The notes under the pieces are model-generated. The model searched no databases and was not told where the DNA came from. It saw only the letters and a program-made list of their open reading frames with translations. Positions 54,185 through 62,380 of a stretch of DNA of 64,000 bases are shown here, in pieces; position 1 is the first letter of the stretch, and each line of letters starts with the position of its first letter. The stretch is from NCBI RefSeq assembly GCF_009760405.1, contig NZ_WRPP01000015.1, forward strand, positions 62,001 to 126,000. Direction: 5' to 3'. This DNA is from Nocardia terrae. Its GTDB lineage: Bacteria > Actinomycetota > Actinomycetes > Mycobacteriales > Mycobacteriaceae. The position numbers and the translations under genes were made by a program.

Positions 54185-55078
54185 ATGTCCGACGTGTCCA
54201 TCGGTCTCTCGGCGGATTCCCTGCCCGCGGGTCCCGTCGACAACCTGCTGCCGCAGCTTGTCGAACACCTGCGGCAGAACCGCACCGAACTGCGCGAGGA
54301 GTGGGCCCGCCGCATCACCGATGCCCAGCTGCTGACCGCTATGACCCCCGAGGAAATCTTCTCGGAAGCCACCTCCGTCTACGACAACTACGTCGAGGTA
54401 CTCGAGACCGGTAGCGTCGAAGCCCTGCAGACCTACGCGCGCGACCTTTCCGAACGCATCATCCCCCGGGGCGTCGAGACCGACGAGGTCGTCGGCATCG
54501 TGCTCCTGCTGCGAGACGTGCTGGCGCGCAGCCTCTTCGAGAAGTACCAGTCCGACTTCGAGCTGCTCAAGCTCGTGCTCGACGCCTACGAACCGGCCGC
54601 CAACCGCATCGCCAACACCGTGTCGGTGTCCTTCGTCCAGGAGCGCGAGCGCGTCATCCGCCAGCAGCAGGAGGCGATTCGCGAGCTGTCGACGCCGGTG
54701 CTGCAGGTGCGCGAGCAGCTGCTCATCCTGCCCATCATCGGTGTGCTGGACTCCCAGCGCGCCCGTCAGCTGACCGAGCAGTTGCTGCGCGCCATTCGCG
54801 CCAACCGCGCCAAGGTCGTCGTCATCGATATCACCGGTGTGCCCGCGATCGACTCCACGGTGGCCAACCACCTCGTGCAGACCGTCGACGCGTCCGGCCT
54901 CATGGGCGCCAATGTCATCATTACCGGCCTGTCGTCGGAGATCGCGCTTACCCTTGTCACCATCGGCCTGGATCTGTCGAAGATGAATGCCGTCGGTGAC
55001 CTCCAGGGTGGCATCGAGGAAGCGGAGCGTTTGCTCGGCTACGAGGTGTCGCGCGTCACCGATCGCGACGGACGGTAA
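54185..55078 (+). CDS. rsbR: RsbR-type stressosome sensor protein
   Basis: A 297-residue protein: an N-terminal helical sensor domain (RTELREEWARRITDAQLLTA) and a C-terminal STAS domain (ILPIIGVLDSQRARQLTEQL, VVVIDITGVPAIDSTVANHL). STPVLQV before the STAS domain and the Thr/Ser of the ITGVPAIDST loop match the two phosphorylation positions of RsbR. With RsbS it should build the stressosome shell that holds RsbT. It is the first gene of a six-gene partner-switching cluster. Confidence 0.92.
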   Translation: MSDVSIGLSADSLPAGPVDNLLPQLVEHLRQNRTELREEWARRITDAQLLTAMTPEEIFSEATSVYDNYVEVLETGSVEALQTYARDLSERIIPRGVETDEVVGIVLLLRDVLARSLFEKYQSDFELLKLVLDAYEPAANRIANTVSVSFVQERERVIRQQQEAIRELSTPVLQVREQLLILPIIGVLDSQRARQLTEQLLRAIRANRAKVVVIDITGVPAIDSTVANHLVQTVDASGLMGANVIITGLSSEIALTLVTIGLDLSKMNAVGDLQGGIEEAERLLGYEVSRVTDRDGR

Positions 55079-55092
55079 TCAGGGCGGGGCAG

Positions 55093-55482
55093 ATGCCGGT
55101 ACCCATCCTCAAACAAGGCACATATCTGATCGCGTCGGTGCAGTCAGCGCTCACCGACGCCGATACCGAACGCCTGCAAGACGATTTGATGACCTACGTC
55201 AGCAGGTACCGTGCCCAGGGCATCATCGTCGATGTCACCGCAATCGACGTAATGGACTCCTTTGCCGCCAGATCGCTGCGTACCATCGCCCACATGACCA
55301 AGCTGCGCGGGGCGGAAACGGTCATTGTGGGCCTGCAACCCGAAGTCGCTTTCGCCATGGTGCAATTGGGACTTACCTTCGAGGACATGCACACCGCGCT
55401 GGATCTCGAAGAGGGTCTGTCGTGGCTGAACAAGAAGACCCAGAGTCGCAGCCAACGAGACGGTCGTGATCGTGGCCGCTGA
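55093..55482 (+). CDS. rsbS: RsbS stressosome STAS protein
   Basis: A 129-residue single STAS domain: PILKQGTYLIASVQSALTDA, GIIVDVTAIDVMDSFAARSL with the Ser of DSFAAR as the phospho-site, and VGLQPEVAFAMVQLGLTF. In Bacillus, RsbT phosphorylates this Ser to leave the complex. It lies 14 bp after rsbR and overlaps rsbT by 17 bases. Confidence 0.92.
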   Translation: MPVPILKQGTYLIASVQSALTDADTERLQDDLMTYVSRYRAQGIIVDVTAIDVMDSFAARSLRTIAHMTKLRGAETVIVGLQPEVAFAMVQLGLTFEDMHTALDLEEGLSWLNKKTQSRSQRDGRDRGR

Positions 55483-55885
55483 CGACGTGGTGATCGCGGT
55501 GAACGTGTCCAACGACATCGTGACCGCTCGGCAAGCGGGGCTGGAGTTGGCTGCCAAACTCGGCTTCTCGCTCTCCGATCGCACCATGATCGCGACGGCC
55601 ATTTCCGAAGTGGCGCGCAATATCACGAGTTATGCGGGCACCGGGGAGATCCTCCTGGGCGTCCAGGATCGCGACGGCCGGCGCTCGATGGTGGTGCAGG
55701 CCAAGGACAATGGGCCCGGCATTCCAGACATTCCACGCGCCATGGAGGACGGCTTCTCCACCGGACGCGGTCTGGGACTGGGCCTTCCGGGCGCCAAGCG
55801 CCTGATGGACGGCATGCTGATCACTTCCCAGCCGGGGCACGGCACGCTCGTCGAAATGTGGAAGTGGGTGCCCACCGGTGCGTGA
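55466..55885 (+). CDS. rsbT: RsbT anti-sigma-regulator serine kinase
   Basis: A 139-residue GHKL kinase: SEVARNITSYAGTGEI (N box), AKDNGPGIPDIPRAMEDGF (G1), STGRGLGLGLPGAKRLMDGM (G2) and GHGTLVEMWKW. It should phosphorylate RsbS and RsbR and, once free, activate the downstream RsbU-like phosphatase. The start is the GTG at 55466; the 3' end overlaps the next gene by eight bases. Confidence 0.93.
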   Translation: MIVAADDVVIAVNVSNDIVTARQAGLELAAKLGFSLSDRTMIATAISEVARNITSYAGTGEILLGVQDRDGRRSMVVQAKDNGPGIPDIPRAMEDGFSTGRGLGLGLPGAKRLMDGMLITSQPGHGTLVEMWKWVPTGA

Positions 55886-56531
55886 GGACGGTTTCATCGG
55901 CGCGGTCGAGTGGGCCGTCGCCGGTCGCGCACTACCCGGGCAACGAGTTTCGGGTGACCGGTCGGTCGTTCTGGATGCGGGCGGCGGCTCGGTGCTCTTC
56001 GCCGTGCTCGACGGCCTGGGCCACGGCGCGGCCGCCGCGGACGCCTCGGATCGGGCCGCGCAGGTGTTGTCCGAGAACCGCGCCGAGCCACTGGATGTGC
56101 TGTTGCTGCTGTGCCATCGGGCCATGTCCGACACGCGCGGCGCGGCGGTCTCGCTGGCGCTGTTCGACTCTCGCGACCGCGTGCACTGGCTCGGCGTCGG
56201 CAATGTCGAATCCCGCATCGTCGCAGCCGCTCCCGGCAAACCGGCCGTTCGGGCCACGGCCTTGCTCTCGGGCGGGATCGTCGGCTATCTGCTGCCGCCG
56301 AACCTGCAGCCGCAGACCGTGCCGGTGCGTCCCGGCGATCTGCTGCTGATGTCGACCGACGGCATCACCAGCAATTTCACCGACTCCATCGACCTGGGCA
56401 AGCCCACCGCGGAGATCACCTCCGAGATCCTGGCACGCCACGCCAAGGACACCGACGACTCGCTCGTGCTGGCCGCCCGGCATCGCGGGCATTCCCATTC
56501 CTCCCAGCCGATTCCGACGGTGAAGCCATGA
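55878..56531 (+). CDS. RsbX-like PP2C phosphatase
   Basis: A 217-residue single-domain PP2C/SpoIIE-type phosphatase: VSGDRSVVLDAGGGSVLFAV, LDGLGHGAAAADASDRAAQV (metal-binding DGLGHG), HWLGVGNVESRIV and LLLMSTDGITSNFTDS (metal-binding TDGI). It should dephosphorylate RsbR and RsbS to reset the stressosome, as RsbX does. The start is the GTG at 55878. Its stop overlaps a six-codon frame (56528-56548) whose own stop overlaps the next GTG. Confidence 0.88.
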   Translation: MREDGFIGAVEWAVAGRALPGQRVSGDRSVVLDAGGGSVLFAVLDGLGHGAAAADASDRAAQVLSENRAEPLDVLLLLCHRAMSDTRGAAVSLALFDSRDRVHWLGVGNVESRIVAAAPGKPAVRATALLSGGIVGYLLPPNLQPQTVPVRPGDLLLMSTDGITSNFTDSIDLGKPTAEITSEILARHAKDTDDSLVLAARHRGHSHSSQPIPTVKP

Positions 56532-56544
56532 GTGAGACAACGGC

Positions 56545-58839
56545 GTGAGTGCGGTACTGGCCGCTTTCCGCGAGGCGTACGCCGCCGCGCTACGGCTGCA
56601 CCTGCGCGCACCCAACCAGAACACCCTCGCCGAAGGCTACGAGCTCGGACGGCGCGCGCTGGTCGAGGGCGTGAGCATTCTCGATCTCACCGAACACCAC
56701 TTCCGGCTGCTCGAACACGACGGCATCATGCCCGCGCCCGACGGCACCGACCGCTCCGAGGCGGCGCTGGAATTCCTGCTGCAGACCATGGCGGCACTGG
56801 ACGTGGCCACCCGCGGCTTCCTCGACGGCACCCGCCGCTACGAGCAACAGCGTTCACGGGCAGACGATCTCGAAGGCCGCGACGCCTTCCGCACCGCGCT
56901 GGTGGAGTCGCTGCAGGACGGATTCTTCGTCGTCGACTCCCAAGGCACGCTGATCGAGGTGAATTCGGCGTTCGGCGCGCTGACCGGCTATGGGCCCGAC
57001 GGCATTCCGTACGCGCTCCCCCACCCGTGGACCGCGCCCGAGGCGCCGCGCTACCCGGACCTGGGCACCGATGCCGCCCGCTTCGTCATGCCCATCCGCC
57101 ACCGGGACGGGCGGCGGCTGTGGCTGGCGGTCTCGACCAGCTCACTGGTGAAACCCGAGGACGGCGAACGCATTTTCGTCGGCACGCTGCGCGACGTCAC
57201 CGCCGAGCACGACGCGCAGGCCCGCGACCAGGCGGTGTCGCGGCTGGCCACCGAGGTGGGCGCGGCCACCAGCGTGGTCGAGGTGCTCACCGTCGGTCTC
57301 GAGGAGCTGCGGCGGGCGGTCGGGGCCGAGGCGGCGGTCGTCTCGGTCTGGCCCAACCGGCACACCGGGCCGGAACTCTATGTCTCCGAAGACAACCCGT
57401 ACACCGGCGCGGGCGTCGCACCCCACGACACCCAGCCGATTCCGCTGCCCGGGCACGACAACGGCCGCGAGTCCCGGCAGGTGCTCGACGCGCGGGCGCG
57501 GGCCTTACTGGATCGTGCTCGGCTGCAGCCCGGCCGGACCATGTTCGCCATCCCGGAAGGGGTGACCAGTTCCGAGGGCATCGTCGCGCCGCTGGGCGAG
57601 AGCGGCGACTCGGCGCTGTGGCTGCGTTTCGCCGCGCCCCGCGTGATCACTCCCGGTGACTGGGCGCTGTTCTCGCTGCTGGTCGGGCATCTGAGCCTGG
57701 CCGTGCAGCGCGCACGGAACTTCGATCAGGCCCGCTCCACCTCGCTGACCCTGCAGCGCGCCATGCTCGGGCCGATCGAACTGCCGCCGCGCTTCGCGGT
57801 GCACTACGAGCCCGCGCTGCCGCCGCTCGAGATCGGCGGCGACTGGTACGACGTGGTCCGCCTCGAGGACGGCACCATCGGCGTGGTCGTCGGCGACTGC
57901 GTCGGCCGTGGCCTGTCCGCCGCCGTCGTCATGGGCCAATTGCGCACCGCCGCACGGGCACTGCTGCTGCGCGGCGCGGGCCCGGCACAGTTGCTGGCCG
58001 AACTCGACACCGTCGCCTCCCGCATTCCCGGAGCCATGTGCACCACGGTGTGCGCGGCCATCCTGGACCCCGTGCGCGGATTGGTGCGCTACTCCAATGC
58101 CGGGCACATGCCGCCGGTCCTCGCCGAACCCGGCAAACGCGGGCGGCTGCTCGAGGGCGGTCGCGCGTTTCCCTTGGCCACCTTCGATATTCCGCGCCGC
58201 CCCGAGGCCACCACCGCCATGGCCCCCGGCTCCACGCTGGTGTTGTTCACCGACGGCCTGGTCGAACAGCGCAATGTGGACATCGCCGACCGCTTCGACG
58301 AACTGGGCGACGAATTGGCCCGCGTCGCCGCGCAATTGCCGCGCGAGGTCGCCGATTCGGTGCTCTCACGGCTGCGGCCCGCGGGCGGCTACGACGACGA
58401 CGTCGCCATGGTCGTCTACCGGCAGCCGCCCAAGACCCTGCGCCTGGAGGTGCCCGCCGAAGCCCGTGAGCTGTCCGGTCTTCGGCGCGCCCTGCGCACC
58501 TGGCTCTCGGCGGCCGCGGTCCCGCACGACACGGCCGTGGACCTGGTGTCGGCCGCGAACGAGGCCTGCAGCAACAGCATCGAGCACGCGTACCTCGGCA
58601 GCGAGCCCGGCCGCGTCCGCCTCACCGCGGACTGCGGCGTGGACACCCTGACCATCGAGGTGAGCGATACCGGCGCCTGGCGGCCGCTGCCGGCGGATCC
58701 GGGCCATCGCGGGCGCGGCATCGCCATGATGCGCGCGCTCACCGATCATCTCGACATCGACTCCTCCGGACCGGGCACCCGGGTACGGATGTCGGTGCGA
58801 CTACTGGCCGTTTCATTTTCAGCGGCCGGGCGCATGTGA
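56545..58839 (+). CDS. RsbU-like regulator: kinase-binding domain, PAS, GAF, PP2C and HATPase in one chain
   Basis: A 764-residue protein. Residues ~1-95 match the RsbU N-terminal RsbT-binding domain (NTLAEGYELGRRALVEGVSI). Then a PAS domain (LVESLQDGFFVVDSQGTLIE), a GAF-like domain (ASVVEVLTVGLEELRRAVGA region, ending LSLAVQRARNF), a SpoIIE/PP2C phosphatase (EIGGDWYDVVRLEDG, VGDCVGRGLSAAVVM, NAGHMPPVL, LFTDGLVEQR) and a C-terminal RsbW-like HATPase (AANEACSNSIEHAYLG, GHRGRGIAMMRAL). RsbT binding should switch on dephosphorylation of an RsbV-type antagonist; the fused kinase domain could do the reverse. The start is the GTG at 56545. Confidence 0.9.
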   Translation: MSAVLAAFREAYAAALRLHLRAPNQNTLAEGYELGRRALVEGVSILDLTEHHFRLLEHDGIMPAPDGTDRSEAALEFLLQTMAALDVATRGFLDGTRRYEQQRSRADDLEGRDAFRTALVESLQDGFFVVDSQGTLIEVNSAFGALTGYGPDGIPYALPHPWTAPEAPRYPDLGTDAARFVMPIRHRDGRRLWLAVSTSSLVKPEDGERIFVGTLRDVTAEHDAQARDQAVSRLATEVGAATSVVEVLTVGLEELRRAVGAEAAVVSVWPNRHTGPELYVSEDNPYTGAGVAPHDTQPIPLPGHDNGRESRQVLDARARALLDRARLQPGRTMFAIPEGVTSSEGIVAPLGESGDSALWLRFAAPRVITPGDWALFSLLVGHLSLAVQRARNFDQARSTSLTLQRAMLGPIELPPRFAVHYEPALPPLEIGGDWYDVVRLEDGTIGVVVGDCVGRGLSAAVVMGQLRTAARALLLRGAGPAQLLAELDTVASRIPGAMCTTVCAAILDPVRGLVRYSNAGHMPPVLAEPGKRGRLLEGGRAFPLATFDIPRRPEATTAMAPGSTLVLFTDGLVEQRNVDIADRFDELGDELARVAAQLPREVADSVLSRLRPAGGYDDDVAMVVYRQPPKTLRLEVPAEARELSGLRRALRTWLSAAAVPHDTAVDLVSAANEACSNSIEHAYLGSEPGRVRLTADCGVDTLTIEVSDTGAWRPLPADPGHRGRGIAMMRALTDHLDIDSSGPGTRVRMSVRLLAVSFSAAGRM

Positions 58840-58976
58840 ATTCGGGCCCGCCGGCGCACCCGCGGCGGGCGGTTTCGGAATCCTCCGAAAGAGTGCGGTA
58901 GCTGGGAGTTTCGCTATAACGCCGACTACCGAACCAATACCGATCTGGCAGACGATGCAGCACGAACGGACGGATC

Positions 58977-59366
58977 ATGGCAGATTTAACAAACGTGACC
59001 AACACTTCCGGAGACGGCTATCCCTTCGCCGAGTCGATGACCACCTCGGTCACCCAGCACGACACGGCAACCGTGCTCACCGTGGCCGGTGAGGTCGATC
59101 TGGCGACGGCCCCCGCACTCGAGAACGCGATAGACGCGGCCCTGACCGCCAAACCCGCCGCCTTGGTGATCGACCTGTCCGAGGTGAGCTTCCTGGCCTC
59201 GGCGGGCATGGCGACCCTGGTCGCCGTGCACAAGCGGGCCGGTGACACCCGCATCGCGGTGGTCGCCGACGGGCCCGCCACCAGCCGCCAGCTCAAGATG
59301 ACCAGCCTGGACCAAGTGTTCTCGCTGCACTCCACGCTGGATCAGGCGCTGTCCGCGCTGGGCTGA
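58977..59366 (+). CDS. Anti-sigma-factor antagonist, RsbV-like STAS protein
   Basis: A 129-residue STAS domain: VLTVAGEVDLATAPALENAI, VIDLSEVSFLASAGMATLVA with the phospho-acceptor Ser in FLASAGM, and a short C-terminus. It is the probable substrate of the upstream phosphatase and, when dephosphorylated, should bind the anti-sigma kinase and free the sigma factor. The start at 58977 is 137 bp after the previous gene. A strong terminator follows. No sigma factor gene is in the window. Confidence 0.9.
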   Translation: MADLTNVTNTSGDGYPFAESMTTSVTQHDTATVLTVAGEVDLATAPALENAIDAALTAKPAALVIDLSEVSFLASAGMATLVAVHKRAGDTRIAVVADGPATSRQLKMTSLDQVFSLHSTLDQALSALG

Positions 59367-59373
59367 AAGACCT

Positions 59374-59409
59374 ATCCCCGGCCCGGCACTTGTCGGACCG
59401 GGGATTTTT
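59374..59409 (+). terminator. Terminator of the stressosome operon
   Basis: ATCCCCGG and CCGGGGAT pair around a partly paired loop and run straight into TTTTTC, eight bases after the STAS gene stop. Confidence 0.8.
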
Positions 59410-59550
59410 CTGCCGCAGCAACTGATCTCGTAAGCTCCGGGTAACTCGTCGGGGACGACCAGAATCGGTTCGGCACCCAACCGCCGGCACGCGTGCGTGA
59501 TCGGCAACGGCTCTCAGCCGGGCGCCGAAGTCACGGGGAGGCGGGGGAGC

Positions 59551-60588
59551 TCAGATCAGCTCGCGCAGCTGCTCGATGAGCTTCACGCGCTCGGCCGGGG
59601 TGGCGGCCATCGGGACCACGTTCAGGGCCGTGACACCGGCCTCCTTGAACGCGGCGACACGCTCCTTGACGAAGCCCGCCGAACCGATCAGGCAGACATC
59701 GCGCACCAGATCGTCCGGAACGGCCTTGGCGGCGGCGTCCTTCTCGCCCTTCAGATACAGCTCCTGGATGCGGTCGGCCTCCGCGCCGTAGCCGTACTTG
59801 GTGGCCAGGGTGTGGTAGAAGTTCTTGCCCTTCGCGCCCATGCCGCCGATGTAGAGGGCCAGGTGCGGCTTGACCCATTCGCGCAGGCCCTCGACATTGT
59901 CGCCGATGGCCAGCGCCGGTCCGGCGAAGATCTCGAGGTCGCCGCGGGCCGGATCACGCTTGGCCAGACCGGCTTTCACCGATTCGCCCCACACCGAGTC
60001 GGCCTTCTCCGGCAGGAAGAAGATCGGCTGCCAGCCCTCGGCCAGCTCGGCGGCCAGCTCGACGTTCTTCGGGCCGAGCGCGGCCAGCAGCACCGGGATG
60101 TTCTCGCGCACAGGGTGATTGATCAGCTTGAGCGGCTTGCCCAGGCCGGTGCCCTTACCCTCGGGCAGCGGCACCTGGTAGTACTTGCCGTTGTATTCGA
60201 GCTTCTCGCGCTTCCACACCTTGCGGCAGATCTCGAGCGCCTCGCGGGTGCGACCGATCGGGGCATCGTAGGGCACGCCGTGGAAGCCCTCGATCACCTG
60301 CGGGCCCGAGGCGCCCAGGCCCAGGATGAAGCGGCCGTCGGAGACGTAGTCCAGGCCCGCCGCGGTCATGGCGGTCAGGGTGGGCGTGCGGGTGTAGAGC
60401 TGCAGGATGCCGGAAGCCAGCTGCACCCGTTCGGTCTTCGCGGCCAGGTAGCCGAGCGCGCTCACCGCGTCGAACGAGTACGCCTCGGGCACGAACACGA
60501 TGTCGAGGCCGGCCCGCTCGAGGTCGGCGACCTCGGCGGCGATCTCCTTGAAGCCGTCGGTGTAATTGATCGACAGTCCGATACGCAT
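59551..60588 (-). CDS. LLM-class F420-dependent oxidoreductase
   Basis: A 345-residue luciferase-like monooxygenase-fold protein: MRIGLSINYTDGFKEIAAEV, IVFVPEAYSFDAVSALGYLA, RFILGLGASGPQVIEGFHGV and PVLLAALGPKNVELAAELAE are hallmarks of F420-dependent members in mycobacteria and Nocardia (MSMEG_3544-like group). The substrate is unknown. The start is the ATG at 60588. Confidence 0.9.
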   Translation of the reverse strand: MRIGLSINYTDGFKEIAAEVADLERAGLDIVFVPEAYSFDAVSALGYLAAKTERVQLASGILQLYTRTPTLTAMTAAGLDYVSDGRFILGLGASGPQVIEGFHGVPYDAPIGRTREALEICRKVWKREKLEYNGKYYQVPLPEGKGTGLGKPLKLINHPVRENIPVLLAALGPKNVELAAELAEGWQPIFFLPEKADSVWGESVKAGLAKRDPARGDLEIFAGPALAIGDNVEGLREWVKPHLALYIGGMGAKGKNFYHTLATKYGYGAEADRIQELYLKGEKDAAAKAVPDDLVRDVCLIGSAGFVKERVAAFKEAGVTALNVVPMAATPAERVKLIEQLRELI

Positions 60589-60712
60589 GCCCGGACCTTA
60601 CCCAACTAATTGAATAGGTCGGCGGGTGGGTTGCCTCACCGGGCCTCGCGGTCGCTAGGGTAGGCGGCGAAATCACTCGAATTCCCGGTACTGCCAACGG
60701 AGGCCATCACTC

Positions 60713-61351
60713 ATGACTCAGGACGCCACCAGCTTCGGTGACTCGACACTGCGGGGGTACCTGGATGAGCTGGCCGCCAAGGTGCCCGCCCCCGGCGGCG
60801 GCGCGGTCGCCGCGCTGCACGCGGCCCAGGGCGCGGCGCTGGTGGCCATGGTCGCGCGCTACACCACCCGCGCCAAGGACGCCGACAACCGCCCGGTGAT
60901 CGACCGCATCATCGCCGCCGCCGACGCCGCCCGCGAACGCTCACTGGCGCTGGCCGACGCCGACGCCGCGGCCTTCACCGGTGTCGGCAACGCCTACAAG
61001 CTGCCCAAGGAGACCGAGACCGAGCAGGCCGCCCGCGCCGAGGCCATCACCGCCGCCCTCCTGCAGGCCGCCCGCGTGCCCGCCGCCGTGGTCGCCGAGG
61101 CCGACGAAATCGTCTCCCTCGCAACCGAACTGCTGCCCATCGGCAACCCGAACGTGGTCACCGACATCGGCGCGGCCGCCGACTGCGCCCGCTCGGCCGC
61201 AGGCAGCTCGCAACTGAACATCGCCATCAACGTCGCTTCCCTCGACGGCACGGCCGGCGCCGAATTCGCCCCCGTGCTGAAGCAGATCGAGGAAGTCATC
61301 GCCCGCGCCGACGCCCTGCACAACGACGTGGTCGCGGCCATCACCCGCTGA
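60713..61351 (+). CDS. Cyclodeaminase/cyclohydrolase family protein (FTCD C-domain)
   Basis: A 212-residue helical protein: LRGYLDELAAKVPAPGGGAV, AALHAAQGAALVAMVARYTT, LADADAAAFTGVGNAYKLPK and NPNVVTDIGAAADCARSAAG. The family includes formiminotetrahydrofolate cyclodeaminase and methenyl-THF cyclohydrolase (FchA). FolD lies nearby, so a role in one-carbon folate chemistry is plausible but unproven. GGAGG precedes the ATG. Confidence 0.88.
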   Translation: MTQDATSFGDSTLRGYLDELAAKVPAPGGGAVAALHAAQGAALVAMVARYTTRAKDADNRPVIDRIIAAADAARERSLALADADAAAFTGVGNAYKLPKETETEQAARAEAITAALLQAARVPAAVVAEADEIVSLATELLPIGNPNVVTDIGAAADCARSAAGSSQLNIAINVASLDGTAGAEFAPVLKQIEEVIARADALHNDVVAAITR

Positions 61352-61370
61352 GTAGACGAAACAGTCTGCC

Positions 61371-61410
61371 CTGTACCCCGTTCCGTTATGGAGCGGGGTA
61401 CAGCCCTTTT
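61371..61410 (+). terminator. Intrinsic terminator after the cyclodeaminase-like gene
   Basis: CTGTACCCCG and CGGGGTACAG form a 10-bp perfect stem with a 13-base loop, followed by CCCTTTT. Confidence 0.85.
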
Positions 61411-61555
61411 CAGGGCCACTACCTGGCGACACGAACTTTCGCATAGCGCCCACGCCGTGACAATGGTTACGAACCGGGAACATTTCCGAATGGGACAGAT
61501 GATCAAGTCATAGGCTGAGGAACCCAGGCCCACACCCTCTCGAAGGGATGGAACG

Positions 61556-62302
61556 ATGCGGAAAGCGATTCGCTATCTGTTCGTCGCAAGCTTCGTCGCG
61601 GCGGCAGCCGCTTTCGGAACCGGAGCCGCCGGTGCGGCAGTGACGGCGCCGAGTCTCCCAGCGGTACAGGCGATCACGCCGAGTTCAGGTCAGAAGGTCG
61701 GCATCGCGGCCCCGGTGACCATCCAGTTCGCGTCCGCGGTCACCGATCGTGCGAAGGCCGAGCGCACGGTCGATGTCCGGGCCGGGAATTCCCTCGCCGG
61801 ACACTTCACCTGGCTCGACGACCGGCAATTGATGTGGCAGGCCGATAAATTCCTGCCCGTCTCGTCGCCGATCACAGTCCTCGCCGGACGCCAGACCCTC
61901 AAGTTCGAGACCAATGGCGGCACCACCGCCGACGCGGACATGTCGGCGCACACGTTCACCGTGTGGATCAACGGCGTCGCGCGCACCATGCCCGCCTCCA
62001 TGGGCAAACCGGGGCGTGAGACGCCGGTCGGCACCTTCCCGGTGCTGTCACGCGAGCGCTCGGTCACCTTCGACTCCCGCACCATCGGTATCCCGCTGAG
62101 CGATCCCGAGGGCTACCTGATCACCGGCGAGTTCGCCGAGCGGCTCACCTGGGGTGGCGTGTACGTCCACTCCGCGCCATGGTCGGTCGATTCGCAGGGC
62201 AATGCGAACGTCAGCCACGGCTGCATCAACCTCGCCCCGGCCGACGCCGAGTGGTACTACGACAACGTCTCCATCGGAGACCCCGTCACCACCCATTGGT
62301 GA
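61556..62302 (+). CDS. L,D-transpeptidase with Ig-like domain
   Basis: A 248-residue secreted protein: signal peptide (FVASFVAAAAAFGTGAAGA), an Ig-like domain (ITPSSGQKVGIAAPVTIQFA, HFTWLDDRQLMWQ) and a YkuD domain with PASMGKPGRETPVGTF, GVYVHSAPWS and the catalytic NVSHGCINLAPADAEW (Cys nucleophile, His). It should form 3-3 cross-links in peptidoglycan, as Ldt enzymes do in mycobacteria. It is shorter than LdtMt2, having only one Ig domain and no C-terminal tail. Confidence 0.94.
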   Translation: MRKAIRYLFVASFVAAAAAFGTGAAGAAVTAPSLPAVQAITPSSGQKVGIAAPVTIQFASAVTDRAKAERTVDVRAGNSLAGHFTWLDDRQLMWQADKFLPVSSPITVLAGRQTLKFETNGGTTADADMSAHTFTVWINGVARTMPASMGKPGRETPVGTFPVLSRERSVTFDSRTIGIPLSDPEGYLITGEFAERLTWGGVYVHSAPWSVDSQGNANVSHGCINLAPADAEWYYDNVSIGDPVTTHW

Positions 62303-62309
62303 ATTCACC

Positions 62310-62342
62310 AAAAAGGGCTCCCACCATGGTGGGAGCCCTTTT
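62310..62342. terminator. Perfect-palindrome bidirectional terminator
   Basis: AAAAGGGCTCCCACC and its exact complement GGTGGGAGCCCTTTT form a stem around an AT centre with A and T runs on both sides. It separates the convergent L,D-transpeptidase and folD genes and should work both ways. Confidence 0.9.
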
Positions 62343-62380
62343 CTCGACAGCGGTCAGCGAGTTCTCGACAGCGGTCAGCG
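62341..62380. repeat. 19-bp direct repeat at the folD 3' end
   Basis: TTCTCGACAGCGGTCAGCG occurs at 62341-62359 and again at 62362-62380, two bases apart. The second copy includes the folD stop codon, so the first looks like a tandem duplication of the gene's tail. Confidence 0.85.
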
